NCBI GenBank assembly: GCA_035772785.1
Contig: JAOCPU010000001.1
Span: 434,001-498,000, forward strand
Source: Phlebiopsis flavidoalba
Lineage: Eukaryota; Basidiomycota; Agaricomycetes; Polyporales; Phanerochaetaceae
Length of the DNA stretch: 64,000 nt
Direction of reading: 5' to 3'
Positions 23,706-33,680 of the stretch are shown here, piece by piece. Below the pieces are notes generated by a model. The model was given only the letters and a program-made list of their open reading frames with translations. It was not told where the DNA came from and did no database searches. A program made the position numbers and the translations under genes. Each line of letters starts with the position of its first letter. The first letter of the stretch is position 1.

Positions 23706-25219
23706 TGCCTCGTAGACGGCGACCACCGCCAGTGCTTGGCGGCTCGCGTATACTCGTCGGTGATTAGACCTAAGTATCGCGCCTTACGGCGCTGTGACGG
23801 TAGATGTACTCGGTCTACGCTCTGATCCCAGTTGTCCCACATAAAATCTATCGCGCCCGTGCATAGAAGCCGAAGGGTCTCGTCCGGATCTTCATCCACT
23901 ACTGCGCCCGTGCTACCGAGACCTGTCGGCTATATGTAAGGCTAGAGGGTACACAGTGCGCGACGTACTAGACAGACCGCCCATTAAAGCTCCCCCACTG
24001 TGGACCTCCGAGATGCCGCGGGCCGACACGAGAACTTCTTGAACTTTCAGCGTCGGTAGTGTGAGCAAGATTAGCACAGCTCGCGATGACAGGGGAAGCA
24101 GATGCGCGCGATCGTAAAGTCGCGAAGTCGATGCAGCCATTGGAATCACTCCAAGCCCAAGGCCCCGACGCGATACTTGGACTCAGTCGCACGCCTTGCG
24201 TGGCCGATTCGCAAATATTCATGTATGCGGTGTCGAGGTAGGGTCTGAATCACTCTGGGGCGGCCTATATGCGCGCAACTTGTGTCCATCCCATATCAAA
24301 TGATGTAAAGTACACACCTCGTCCTTCTGCAACCTGTGTACCGATCGGACTGACAGCTCAATACTAGGAGACCCAGTGCCCACCACCGGCTAACACGGGT
24401 GAAACCTAGTCTCCATGCACGCCCGGATACTGGACTTGCATTATCCACACTGCTGGAAAGGACCGGCCTTAATGCTTTCAGCTGCGAGAGGGGCCGGACA
24501 ACAGATCCATGGCGTGAACAATGATGATTGTACCAAGAGAGACTCAGATCTAGTTCCAAAAACGGGTTCGCGAGTTTATTTAGGTAAAAGGCAAATTTAT
24601 TAAATTTTTCCATTGGTTTGCCAGTACATCAGTACAGGGTTAGGGTTAGCCGCAACTTAGAAGCCAAAAAAAAAGGCCTGCCCAGCCCGAGGGCCGAAAC
24701 AGAACAGGAAAATATTGAGACGGTGCACGAGCCGAAGCCCGTACAAACCGCAGGTTCCCTCTGAGGACAGGGTCGCCGTGCTATGGATGGCCCCCACGGC
24801 CCACACACCCGGGTAGGTGAAAGGGGCATGTGCCATCAAGGTAAGTATGAGGTGTTCAGATGGGCGAGCCAGTCCTTATATATGCGAAGCGCCCGCGCAC
24901 GGACCACCTTTTCGTGGCGTGGGAGTCTGACCTGCGACTATGCTGAATTATTTGCTCGATCCAGTTGTGACGAAATGCGTATGTCCTTCGCAGCAGAGTG
25001 ATTGTGGATCCGCAATACGCACTGAGATAATTTCTGATCGGTACCCAAACAAAGGAACCCAAAATCTTGACTTAGACATCACACTGCACTCCCGACACAC
25101 TTGAAGCTGCGCACTTACTACAGCATTTTGTAATAAGCCGAGTGGCGAATATTTGAATTAAAGGGGCCGTACATTGCAAAGAGTCCGAAATACTACAAGA
25201 TATACTATATTGCTGTAAA
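23706..25219. other. intergenic spacer between the tandem IDE genes
   Basis: About 1.5 kb without a recognisable gene. Short frames exist at 23913-24222 and 24296-24613 on the minus strand, without known motifs. A nine-A tract lies near 24665-24673, and GGGTTAGGGTTAG at 24637-24649 resembles two telomere units but is not an array. Confidence 0.45.
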
Positions 25220-28200
25220 CTAGAGCTTTGAGTTGGGCAAGTCGTTTCCACTCCACGACAGGCCGCGGCGAATCCGTCAGCCTCAACGTCGCCCGGTAGG
25301 CCTTGGGATCCTCAACGACAGTAGCACCCTCTTTAAGCCTGCCCTCGTAATCACTTGACGCGGGAGCGTCTTCAGAGAACTTGGGCAGCGTCTACCTGCA
25401 GGGTGGTCTTGACCTCATCTTCCGACAACGACTTCTCGCCTGCAAGCGCCTGCTGCCAGTACGCGGCGGCTTGTGTAAGCGCAGGTTCGCCGCTGGAGAA
25501 GAGTTCTTCTCTCCATTTTGCTTCGTCGACGGTGATGCCTTTGTTGGCGAGGCTTGAGGCAAAGGCGGTAATAGCGGCCTCGCTGACGCGTTTTGGCCGC
25601 ACCTTTTGTGCTTTGAGATGGACAGCGAACTTGGAGCGGGATGGGGATGCGTGGTGGACGTGGCTCTTCATGAGAGCAATAATTTCGTCTTTGGTGACTG
25701 TCTTGAGAATGTCGACGTTTTCCTTGCCTACATGATAATATGAGCATGCGTTAGAGCGAGAGGATTGTCAGGACCCACGTCTGAGGAAGTCAAGATAACC
25801 AGAGTCAAATCTCCGGTACCAATACGTGTTGGTTTCCTCCTTGATATTCTTCGGATCCTCAGTCCATCTTTTCTCCAAGCCATGCTTGTGCTCATTCAGG
25901 TCCTCCTGGGTCATACCATTCAAGGTCTCCGTCATCTCGTCGAAGAACGCATCCACACGCTCCTCGAGGTACGCAGGCGACCGCTCGCTCTGCACAATGA
26001 CGCGCATGCCCACCTCGCTCTGGCCAACGGTGTTCCACTGGCCGCAGCTGACGATGGTAGCCCAGCTGCTCACGAGTACGGAGGATGTTGAACGCCGGCT
26101 CCGACAGGATCGTGCGGTGTGAGGAGCGCCGCGGTGACGCGCAGGCGCGGGTCGAGCAGGCTGCCGAAGTGAACGTAATAGGTGAGCGCCGAGTTGGGTT
26201 TTGTTGGCGTTTCGGTACGGCGGTCTCCCAGACCGAGTTGGCGCCACTCGGAGGGATAAGGGCGTGTTCGTCGATGGGCTCGGAGAGGGGGGAGGCTTGC
26301 AGCGCTTGCTCCGCAGCTTGGAGCAACTGGATTGCTTCCTATATGCGGGTTTAACCGGCTGCCGGTGAAGGTCTAACGATTGAGCTTACATCTTTGTACA
26401 TGTTGCCCAGTACAATACTGCGGATCTCTACTTGATTCAGGAGCTTGCCGATGTGGGCCTGAAGTTTCCTCGACAGTGACCGCTGCCATTCCGTTAGTTG
26501 CATGTATGTGCTTGAAATACTCGAGCGGGCTCACAAGGGAGTTCTACGAGCTTCTCAGAGACCGACCACTGCTTCTCGGTCATGAGGGGGTGCCGCGCAT
26601 AGTAGTCCGATATCCGGTACGGGTTGGCTCATGAAGAAGTTTTTGCCAGTCCCGGACAACCTGCACAAACGTCAGGGTGACTACCAAATATCACAGGGCG
26701 ATCAGACTTACAGCAGACCTGACAACATGGAGTCGTTCAGGCGAGGGACGACAAGGCTCCGCGCCTTCTCAAAGACCACCTTGGCAAGGACGTCGAGCTT
26801 GTCGTTTGTATCCGCTCAAAAGTGACGTACAGACCGAGGTTGTGCGAGTTGAAGTTATATGATAGGCCGGCCAGACTTGCGTCATACGAGTACTCGGAGA
26901 GCGAATCGGTGACAAGATCTGTGAAGAGCCTTCGGAGAATCAGTCAGGGATGTATTTGATAATGGACAAGTTAAGCTTGCCTGGTCATAGCAGAAGCCCT
27001 TGCGGACTCGTATGCAAACAGGGCTATGGCGTGTATAAGCACGGGGTTCAGATTAGAGACGCTAGAGGCGTACCTGCGGACATCGATGATAACGTCACGC
27101 CCTTTGGAGGTGTCTCGGCTCGCGGTACCCAGAAACGGTCGTCCTTCTTGTGCCGAGAGAGAGTCGAAAGCGAAGAGTGGAGTACACGAGCGTCGGGCGT
27201 TCCGCAGGCTAGCGGATCCTTGGTGAGCAAGAAACGTGATTTACATTAACAAAGTGATTACCTTGTCCACTTCACGCTTGTCCACATTGAGGTTAGTAGG
27301 GATAAACTCGTTAGGTCCAGGCAGGCTTATAGAGCTCGGGGACATCGTTATCGGCCTCAGCCTGCACAGAGTCAATGCTTTGCATCATGATATGGAAAAC
27401 AGAAATCCACCTTTGAAATGAACTCAGTGTCAAAAACCGCTGTACACGGTACTGTGTGCCGTATATCGGTTCTTTCCTGCCACTCAACGGCACCAGCGAT
27501 ACGCTCATGTTCTTCCTTTTTTCGCCATCAGCAGTACACGACCGCGCTCTATCGCATGCCGTCCAGGATCTCCCGCACTTCCCGCTCGCCGTCCTTCTCG
27601 TTCCATTCCTCAACTAGCTGGGGGCCGGAGAGAATCTGATCGCGGGGGACGGGCCAGGCCATGTGCTCGGACACCCAAGTCGCGTACGCCTCTGGAGAGC
27701 GCTTCTCTTGGAATCGGAAGCGGATGTCGCGGATTTCGGCGATCTCGTGTTGGTACCATTTCGGGAGAGCGGACGAGCGCATCATTGACAGGTACTTGAA
27801 CACCGACAAGATGACGTCGTTATAGTTGTCTGCGAGGGAATTAATGATTTTTACTATGATTGATTTTGTCTGGTCAAAGAGCTTACCGATGCGAGGCCTT
27901 CCTTCGTAAGCTCGAAACGGTCACGCGGAGCATGGCAAATCCTCTCGCGAGATCTTGAGGTCCGCAGGACAGCCCAGTGGTCCCAGCCCTTGTTCTTGAG
28001 GTACGAATAGAGCGAACCAGGACCTTCGTGACCGACGAAATGAGACACGAAATTGGCGGGCTGGCGACGCCACAGAGGTGCCAGGTAAGCCAAAGGGAAG
28101 GAGACCTCGACCGCGTGGAAGTTCATGATCGTTTGTGCAGATATCAACGTCTGTGCCAATGTCAGGAAACGCGGTTGCGGGTGACCCATAGTAGACTTAC

Positions 28201-29406
28201 GCCAGATTTCATCTTTGCCGAAGGGGTGGTCGTTGATAACAGGCAACGGCCTCGACATCACCGTAGGAGATGGGTGAGAAAAGCTTGCTGACCATGACCG
28301 AGAGTTCGTCCAACGATTCTATGACCATGGTCAATTTTGCTCTTTCGGCAATGACGCGTTGACAATACCCTTTTCCGACGACGCAGAGTCGCATCCTGTG
28401 GCAGAATACTCCCTTTTTGCCACCATTCGACCTAGCCTCCGTCGGGTTTCCCGCCCAAAACCACGCCTCCAGCTCCTTCGAGATCAAGAGAACTCGAAGT
28501 TGCAGAAGGAGCGGGAGAAGCAGAGCGAGATGCCAATGGGGTGGCAGAAAGACTGTTGGCGGTTGAACTGGTGGCAGAGCCATTTCCGTTCGCATCGGAC
28601 TTCAGAAGCCCCTTGGCTTTGAGATCACGAGCAGCCTTCGACAAGCTATCGATGTTTCCGCTACCAAATTATTCCAAGGGTGGTCCGGGTTTGGTCAAAT
28701 GTTTGTTCAGCTGGAACATGCGCCAGATATCCGACTGCAGGTTTTTCTTGGTGCTCGAGGGTGTAGTTGACCGCGTTCAGCCTCGCGTGACGTGCATGAC
28801 GGCGCGAAGAGCGGGCATGGAAGAAAGCCGGCAAACCGAGCGAGAGCCCCCGGCAGAGCGGTGAGGTCGAGACATTGAAGTAGAGTTCGTGTTCGCAGTA
28901 CCCGTGTAGGCATTGGAGTGTGGCCGTTATTCTTCGCCAGATACTGTACGAGTTGTGAGTAATGCGGCTATGACCACCACGGCTTCTCTCACCTCGGAGT
29001 ACTCGTTCTCTCGGGGGTACAGCTCTGTGCCCTATTACCCCAGATTAGCCGGTCGTCGCCGAGGGCCACGTCAGGATGCGTACCATGAACAACAGGTGCT
29101 CACAAAAATGAGCCAATCCCGGCATGTTCATCCTAGCCAGCATTATGTGTAAGGCAAGCGGGTTACCTCGAGAGGACAGTCGCTACGTACCGGGGTCGTA
29201 CAAATGTCCTACCGCAACGTCCAAGCTGGCTGCCGCTTTGTCAGCCTTTCCATCGTGCACGAGCATCGCTCGAGCCCATTCTCGAGCTTGATGACTCGGT
29301 ATTCACGGTCATCCTGCTGAGACTTGCGTATAGATTTGGTGAACACATAGAACGGGGGGGCCGCAGGGTCCGAGACGTGTTTCCACTCGGATTCAGGAAT
29401 AGTCAT
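25220..29406 (-). CDS. Insulin-degrading enzyme (insulysin, M16A metallopeptidase), copy A
   Basis: This zinc peptidase degrades small peptides inside the cell (cytosol or peroxisome). From the ATG at 29406 it reads MTIPESEWKHVSDPAAPPFY, REYRVIKLENGLE, the inverted zinc motif MPGLAHFCEHLLFM (29113-29072, HFCEH intact), NAYTGTANTN-type residues, SRELNAVN, QSDIWRMFQLNKHL, SLSKAARDLKAKGLLKSD, a Ser/Ala/Thr-rich linker, VINDHPFGKDEI, VSFPLAYLAPLWRRQPANF, SHFVGHEGPGSLYSYLKNKG, WYQHEIAEIRDIRFRFQEK, LSEPAFNILRTREQLGY, VGMRVIVQSERSPAYLEERV, FYWYRRFDSGYLDFLR-type sequence, and VVEDPKAYRATLRLTDSPRP. The end is PVVEWNDLPNSKL (one extra A in the read), with TAG complement at 25220-25222. The two halves of the M16 clamshell are complete, about 1,100 residues. 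Confidence 0.93.
28432..28644 (-). other. Low-complexity Ser/Ala/Thr linker within IDE copy A
   Basis: Between SKAARDLKAKGLLKSDANGN and the next conserved block lies about 50 residues rich in Ser, Ala and Thr (SATSSTANSLSATPLASRSA and following), in one open frame. Copy B has a shorter, unrelated sequence at this point. It is likely a flexible surface loop on the N-terminal half of the enzyme. Confidence 0.7.
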
Positions 29407-29587
29407 CGTTGCAGCGGTCGCCGCGTTGAGGGTGATCGGGACAGCCAGCCACGTCGAGGGAGACGACGAGGACCGAGAGTAGTCGTCGGGCCCGGGCAAC
29501 CACGGGGTCGGAAGTGGTGGTCAGAGGCGCCTGGCTGGGTGAGAAGGCGTAAAACATTTGGACGCAGAGGGACAACCACTTCCAATA

Positions 29588-29594
29588 ATTTATA
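29588..29594 (-). promoter_or_regulatory. TATA box of IDE copy A
   Basis: The minus strand reads GGGCATATAAATTATT, about 180 bases upstream of the ATG at 29406. It shares CATATAAA with the element upstream of copy B. Confidence 0.6.
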
Positions 29595-29599
29595 TGCCC

Positions 29600-30274
29600 C
29601 CGCGGTTGGACACCCGCCCTTCACTACGGACTAGCGCTATTCCTGCTTGGCAGGTCTGAGCCTGCACTCTGTGAGGGAAGACCGAACCGGAAATGTACGT
29701 GATCGGCGCCGAGTACCCTCGCACGGTTTGCTCACGGTAGGAGTACGCCCGGTTTTCGGAGACAATTATGGTCGTCGAGATCGTGTCGCACCTGACGATA
29801 ACAACAGAAGGGATAGTCGTATCTTTACCAGGGCCATACAGATAATGACACGGGCAACCGGCTATGTGGATAGGCCAATACTCTTCGCCCCAACAAAAAA
29901 CGATTACCAGCGTGAATACACCAATTAGGGTGAGGGAAGCTTTGCACGAGCTCCGACCCCTCCCTTTTTTTTAACGTTAATTTCTAAGCCATGAATGCAA
30001 TAACAAAGACGACGGATTCACGCCGGAGCGTACAACGCAGGTACTGTCGACCCCCGGAGAGAGCGTCCAAAGGTGATGATGAGCAACCAAAGAAACGAAA
30101 ATGATGGAGACCGACATCACAGCGAAAGAAACGATGTACTAAAGTACCCACACCACTCGAGAGTCAATCCATAGTCCGTAGGTCACACCTTCCGCCGCGC
30201 TGGAAAGCTTGACCCTTTCGCCATAGATTGTTGCCTGCACATCTGCACATTCCAGCGAGTTGCTGCCGCTAACC
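29600..30274. other. intergenic between IDE copy A promoter and CKS1 3' end
   Basis: No recognisable gene. A plus-strand frame at 29647-29928 has no motif. An eight-T tract lies near 29964-29971. Confidence 0.45.
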
Positions 30275-30741
30275 TCAGCCCGTCATCAGTTTTCCATTCA
30301 GCCGGCGGAAAAGTAACACGTGTGGCTCGGGTGCTAATAGACGTGTTATGGACGTGAGACTCTACGCGCATATAGCATCTTGTGCGGGCCACGTACCGTT
30401 GTACTTCGTAGTGTTCCCAACCGAGACTCTGCGTGATCCCAATCCCCTTCGCCACTCTTTCTCTGACACATAGACGCGCAGTGTTCCGGAGCTATCGGGA
30501 TATGAAGAACTGCTTTGGGATCAATCTTGAACGCAGAGGCATTTCGGGGCCAGTATGACATGATCGATATTCGTTATTCGTCGTCTGAGTTACAACAACG
30601 CTCGGAGTAATGGATTCTGGAAAGCTGTCGCGTGAGACCCCAGCGTGCTGTAAGATATCACGGAGGAACATGCTGACTCTCCGATATACGAACTCACAAA
30701 ACTTCGCCGCGGTCAATCTCTTTTGTCCGGGTCTTGCTCAT
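30275..30741 (-). CDS. CKS1: Cyclin-dependent kinase regulatory subunit CKS1/Suc1
   Basis: CKS1 binds Cdk1 and directs it to multiply phosphorylated substrates. The minus strand reads MSKTRTKEIDRGEV (ATG at 30741), an intron of about 50 bases ending TTACAG, then RIHYSER, NSDDEY, YRSCH, MPLRSRLIPKQFF, SGTLRV, KEWR and the family signature GIGITQSLGWEHYEVQ. A second intron runs from GTACGTGG (about 30407) to CTATTAG (about 30332). The last exon gives PEPHVLLFRRLNGKLMTG, with TGA complement at 30275-30277. The anion-pocket and hinge segments (HxPEPHVLLFRR) are therefore present. Small single-base slips occur at three places. The length of about 100 residues suits the family. Confidence 0.92.
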
Positions 30742-30890
30742 ATTCGCGTAAGAAAGTAACACGACGACACAGAGTACGGTGATCAATGAGTCTGAATGCA
30801 AGAAAGTATTCGGGGCACGGAGGCGGAAACAGGGCAAGGTGCGCCTTGTTCTGCCAACAGGCGCCCATTAAAACAAGGGCCACGTGAGAA

Positions 30891-30896
30891 ACGCGT
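30891..30896. promoter_or_regulatory. ACGCGT (MCB-like) site
   Basis: ACGCGT is the core bound by MBF-type cell-cycle regulators in ascomycete yeasts. It lies 150 bases upstream of CKS1 and about 90 bases upstream of the divergent unknown gene. Motif only; a six-base palindrome also occurs by chance. Confidence 0.3.
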
Positions 30897-30979
30897 TGAT
30901 CGCGATTTGAAGCGCCGCGACATTTTCTCCCGCTTTGATTCTAGACCACCATCATCCCACAAATGCAAAAACTCAGCGT

Positions 30980-31746
30980 ATGACGCGTTTGTCGACGAGT
31001 TACGGCTTTGAAGATATTGAAGACGACAAGAGCGATTGTTAGCAGAAATTTAGGCGGTGTCTACGCGCAGCAGCCCACACCCATTCAGGGTCGCACTACC
31101 CTGGTCAAGCTAATTTCGCTGAATTCGATGATATTGAAGACTTCGAAGACGACCCAGGTAGTGCAGGGACAACTGATCAAGTATATGTGCGAACTAACGT
31201 TTACACTTGCGGTAACTTGAAGCATTCTCCTCTCCGTCACCTCCAGAGCGCATACATAGCCAATTTCCAAACGGTCCCGCGCTCATGATCAGGGGTAACC
31301 ACCTCAGTCAGACGAACCCCGGTACCAGGACAGTCGTTCCACCTTCCACAGATATCCAGCACGCGGCCTTACAGCCTCGTTTACAATCTGCGCGCCCTAA
31401 TCAGTATAGCCAGAGTTCCCAATCTAGAGGATCCTCGAAACGAACACTGCCCGAGAAGCGTCTCAATCGCGGTAAGTTTACGTGTACACTTCACGGACTT
31501 TCTTACAGATGACCCAATTCTATTCAGATGACTACTTTAACCATGATATTCCAGCCCGCAACTCCACCGCTGCAATCTCACAGACTCGCAATCGAGAACC
31601 TCAGCGTATTCATCCGCCACAAAAAAAACGGGCCAGGCGGCACCGAGCAAAGGGGCTCTCACCCTCGTAATGCTCACGGCATACGGCTTCGTTCCTACAA
31701 TCCGACCTTCGTGCGTAACATCGCGGGGGATATAGCTCGCATATAG
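30980..31746 (+). CDS. Unrecognised gene with acidic Asp/Glu repeats, divergent from CKS1
   Basis: The proposed start at 30980 gives MTRLSTSYGFEDIEDDKSDC. After a frame change come FAEFDDIEDFEDDPGSAGTT, then a long Ser/Gln/Pro-rich stretch (HAALQPRLQSARPNQYSQSS, RGSSKRTLPEKRLNR). A short intron (GTAAGTTTACG to TTACAG, about 31472-31508) follows, then a basic segment with HPPQKKRARRHR. The acidic N-terminal clusters and basic nuclear-localisation-like cluster suggest a nuclear protein. I recognise no catalytic domain. It may extend further to the right. It is divergently paired with CKS1, with about 240 bases between starts. Confidence 0.4.
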
Positions 31747-33202
31747 TGACCCTAATCGCTTCTAGCGGATATGTATCGGGCAATGTTCAAGTTTGGCGTC
31801 TTCAATGCGGTTCAATCGACTTGTTACGACACAGTGGAGCTATCTTATAGAGCAGCCGGACCCGGCCGATTAATCATTCAGTTGTACTACAGGTCATGCA
31901 CTCGGATGATAATATGGTAAGGTTCTTTCGTAGGCCAATGAGCACTGAAGTAAACTTTGTATCTAGGTCAATCAGCGGTAATACAGTGCTTCCCAAGTGT
32001 ATCGGTCCCAGATTTATCGTTCCCAGCTCCCACGGGAAGCGGAAAGACCGGTCTTTGTTTGAATTAGCTATCATTCGAATGCTCATAGAGTCAAGCAAGT
32101 AGCCGGTCGTCAATCCAGGTGCATCTATGTTGCCACACTACGAAGAGGTGACAAATACCGTTGATGTTGCGCCGCAAAAGGGGTTGACCCATGACTTCGA
32201 ACAGGCCCGTCTGTTCCGAAAAATATCGCGAATCTAATGGACAAACGAAAAAGTTCCAGTCCCTTGGAATCAATTGTATGAGATACACAACGTTGTTGCT
32301 CACACGACACCTCTATTAACATTTGAACCCAGGCTGCGAACTGACTGGATGACACCGTTCAATTCGGAAAGAGTGTTGGGCACGACGCAAAGAATGCACA
32401 CCGTGATGTAAGGGCTTCGGCGTTATATGACGGAAGGCAATCACACACTCTGACATCTGCCCCCTGAAGTGTGCACCAACGGAGAGAAGTGGGAGAGTCT
32501 GACCCGGTAAACTGGGTCGTTGCTACCTTTGAGTTCGCGTACCAGGTAACAGGTGGATTGAGTTCTGCGGACAGGGCCTATGATCATACAAAGACTCACT
32601 ATCGGACACGAATTCAGATTTTCTCTTTGCGTTCAGACGAAGTGGCGTTCGTGACGGCCTGGCCGAAATCGAAATATCGACATGACCCGACATAATGCAC
32701 AGCGTCGCACATCCTGAACGCAGTCGCGCGGGCAGTACGTCTGGACCGGTCGTGATTTCGCGGTATGAAAAATTTCGCGGCGACATCTGTTCGATTTGTG
32801 CCTCGGTCTCACGGCAACAGAACCCAATATCCACGACGTCGCCGCATGGATTGGCAACCGGTTCACAAAGGTAGAATCACTGCTATCGGTCGTGACGAGG
32901 AGGTCAGTGTTATAAAGCGCATATATGCAGTCAAACCATCTTAATACGGAGTCAGTTTGGCTGTAAGAGTATCGGCTATTGCAAACTTCACACGACAACG
33001 TTGCTTATCCCGTTTCAAAAAGAAAGAGACGAATGACTTTGTCTTCCAACGGCTAACACTCGATTTGCAAACTCTATGGTGTATCCAAACGCATTCCGTG
33101 GACAAGACGTGGCGGTCTGATTTTAACTGCTGTTACTCGATAAAGGTGACCGTCTTTCGTCGGACAAGGTAATTCTACTTGCTCAAAGTGGAAAACTTTT
33201 AG
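31747..33202. other. unassigned, possible continuation of the upstream unknown gene
   Basis: Several frames of 60-120 residues occur on both strands (for example 32633-32998 on the minus strand) without a recognisable motif. The region is AT-richer than the flanking gene blocks. I see no repeats. Confidence 0.3.
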
Positions 33203-33680
33203 GTGTCATGGCAGTCGGCCAGACAGATGATGAAAGATTACGAATCCAGTCTCAAGAAACGAGGACAAGGCTCCCCGTGGGTTAAAGCGTCACTTTGGAA
33301 GGTTCTTACAGCCCTTCGCTCTCGCAATGATGACTCATATTACGCTAACAATCGTTTGTAAGGACCAATCCGTTCCTTCCACGACAAGAAAACTCGGAGA
33401 GTAGAGTTGTTTATTGGCATCAAAACCCCAACTTAACTCATCCAGTGGCTATAGAATCTGGCCGAGTACGGAATCGGTTATTCATCATGCAGGGGTGACC
33501 TGGGACGATCGCCGCGCCACGGAGGAGTTTGTTCTTGCAGAAGGTTCTTCTTGGATTGTCGTTTCGAATCGGTGGGTACTACTATACCTTAATGTCACTC
33601 CAGATAGATCAAAGGCTCTCGAAGACTCTTGCTGGTATGGCGTGAACCATCGTCTAGGATATTTGTTAAAGGACTAGTTC
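33203..33680 (+). CDS. Coding-like fragment of unknown family
   Basis: After an acceptor-like TTTTAG at 33197-33202, one frame reads SWQSARQMMKDYESSLKKRG, then QGSPWVKASLWKVLTALRSR and NDDSYYANNRL. Neighbouring frames continue with RSFHDKKTRRVELFIGIK, SSGYRIWPSTESVIHHAGVT and LAEGSSWIVVSNR. The amino-acid texture is protein-like across several hundred bases, but I cannot assign a family. It could be the C-terminal part of the gene that starts at 30980. Confidence 0.3.

Noticed and set aside
24637..24649. Telomere-like GGGTTAGGGTTAG
   Set aside because: Only about two units, internal and isolated between two genes. A telomere or interstitial telomere array would have many copies.
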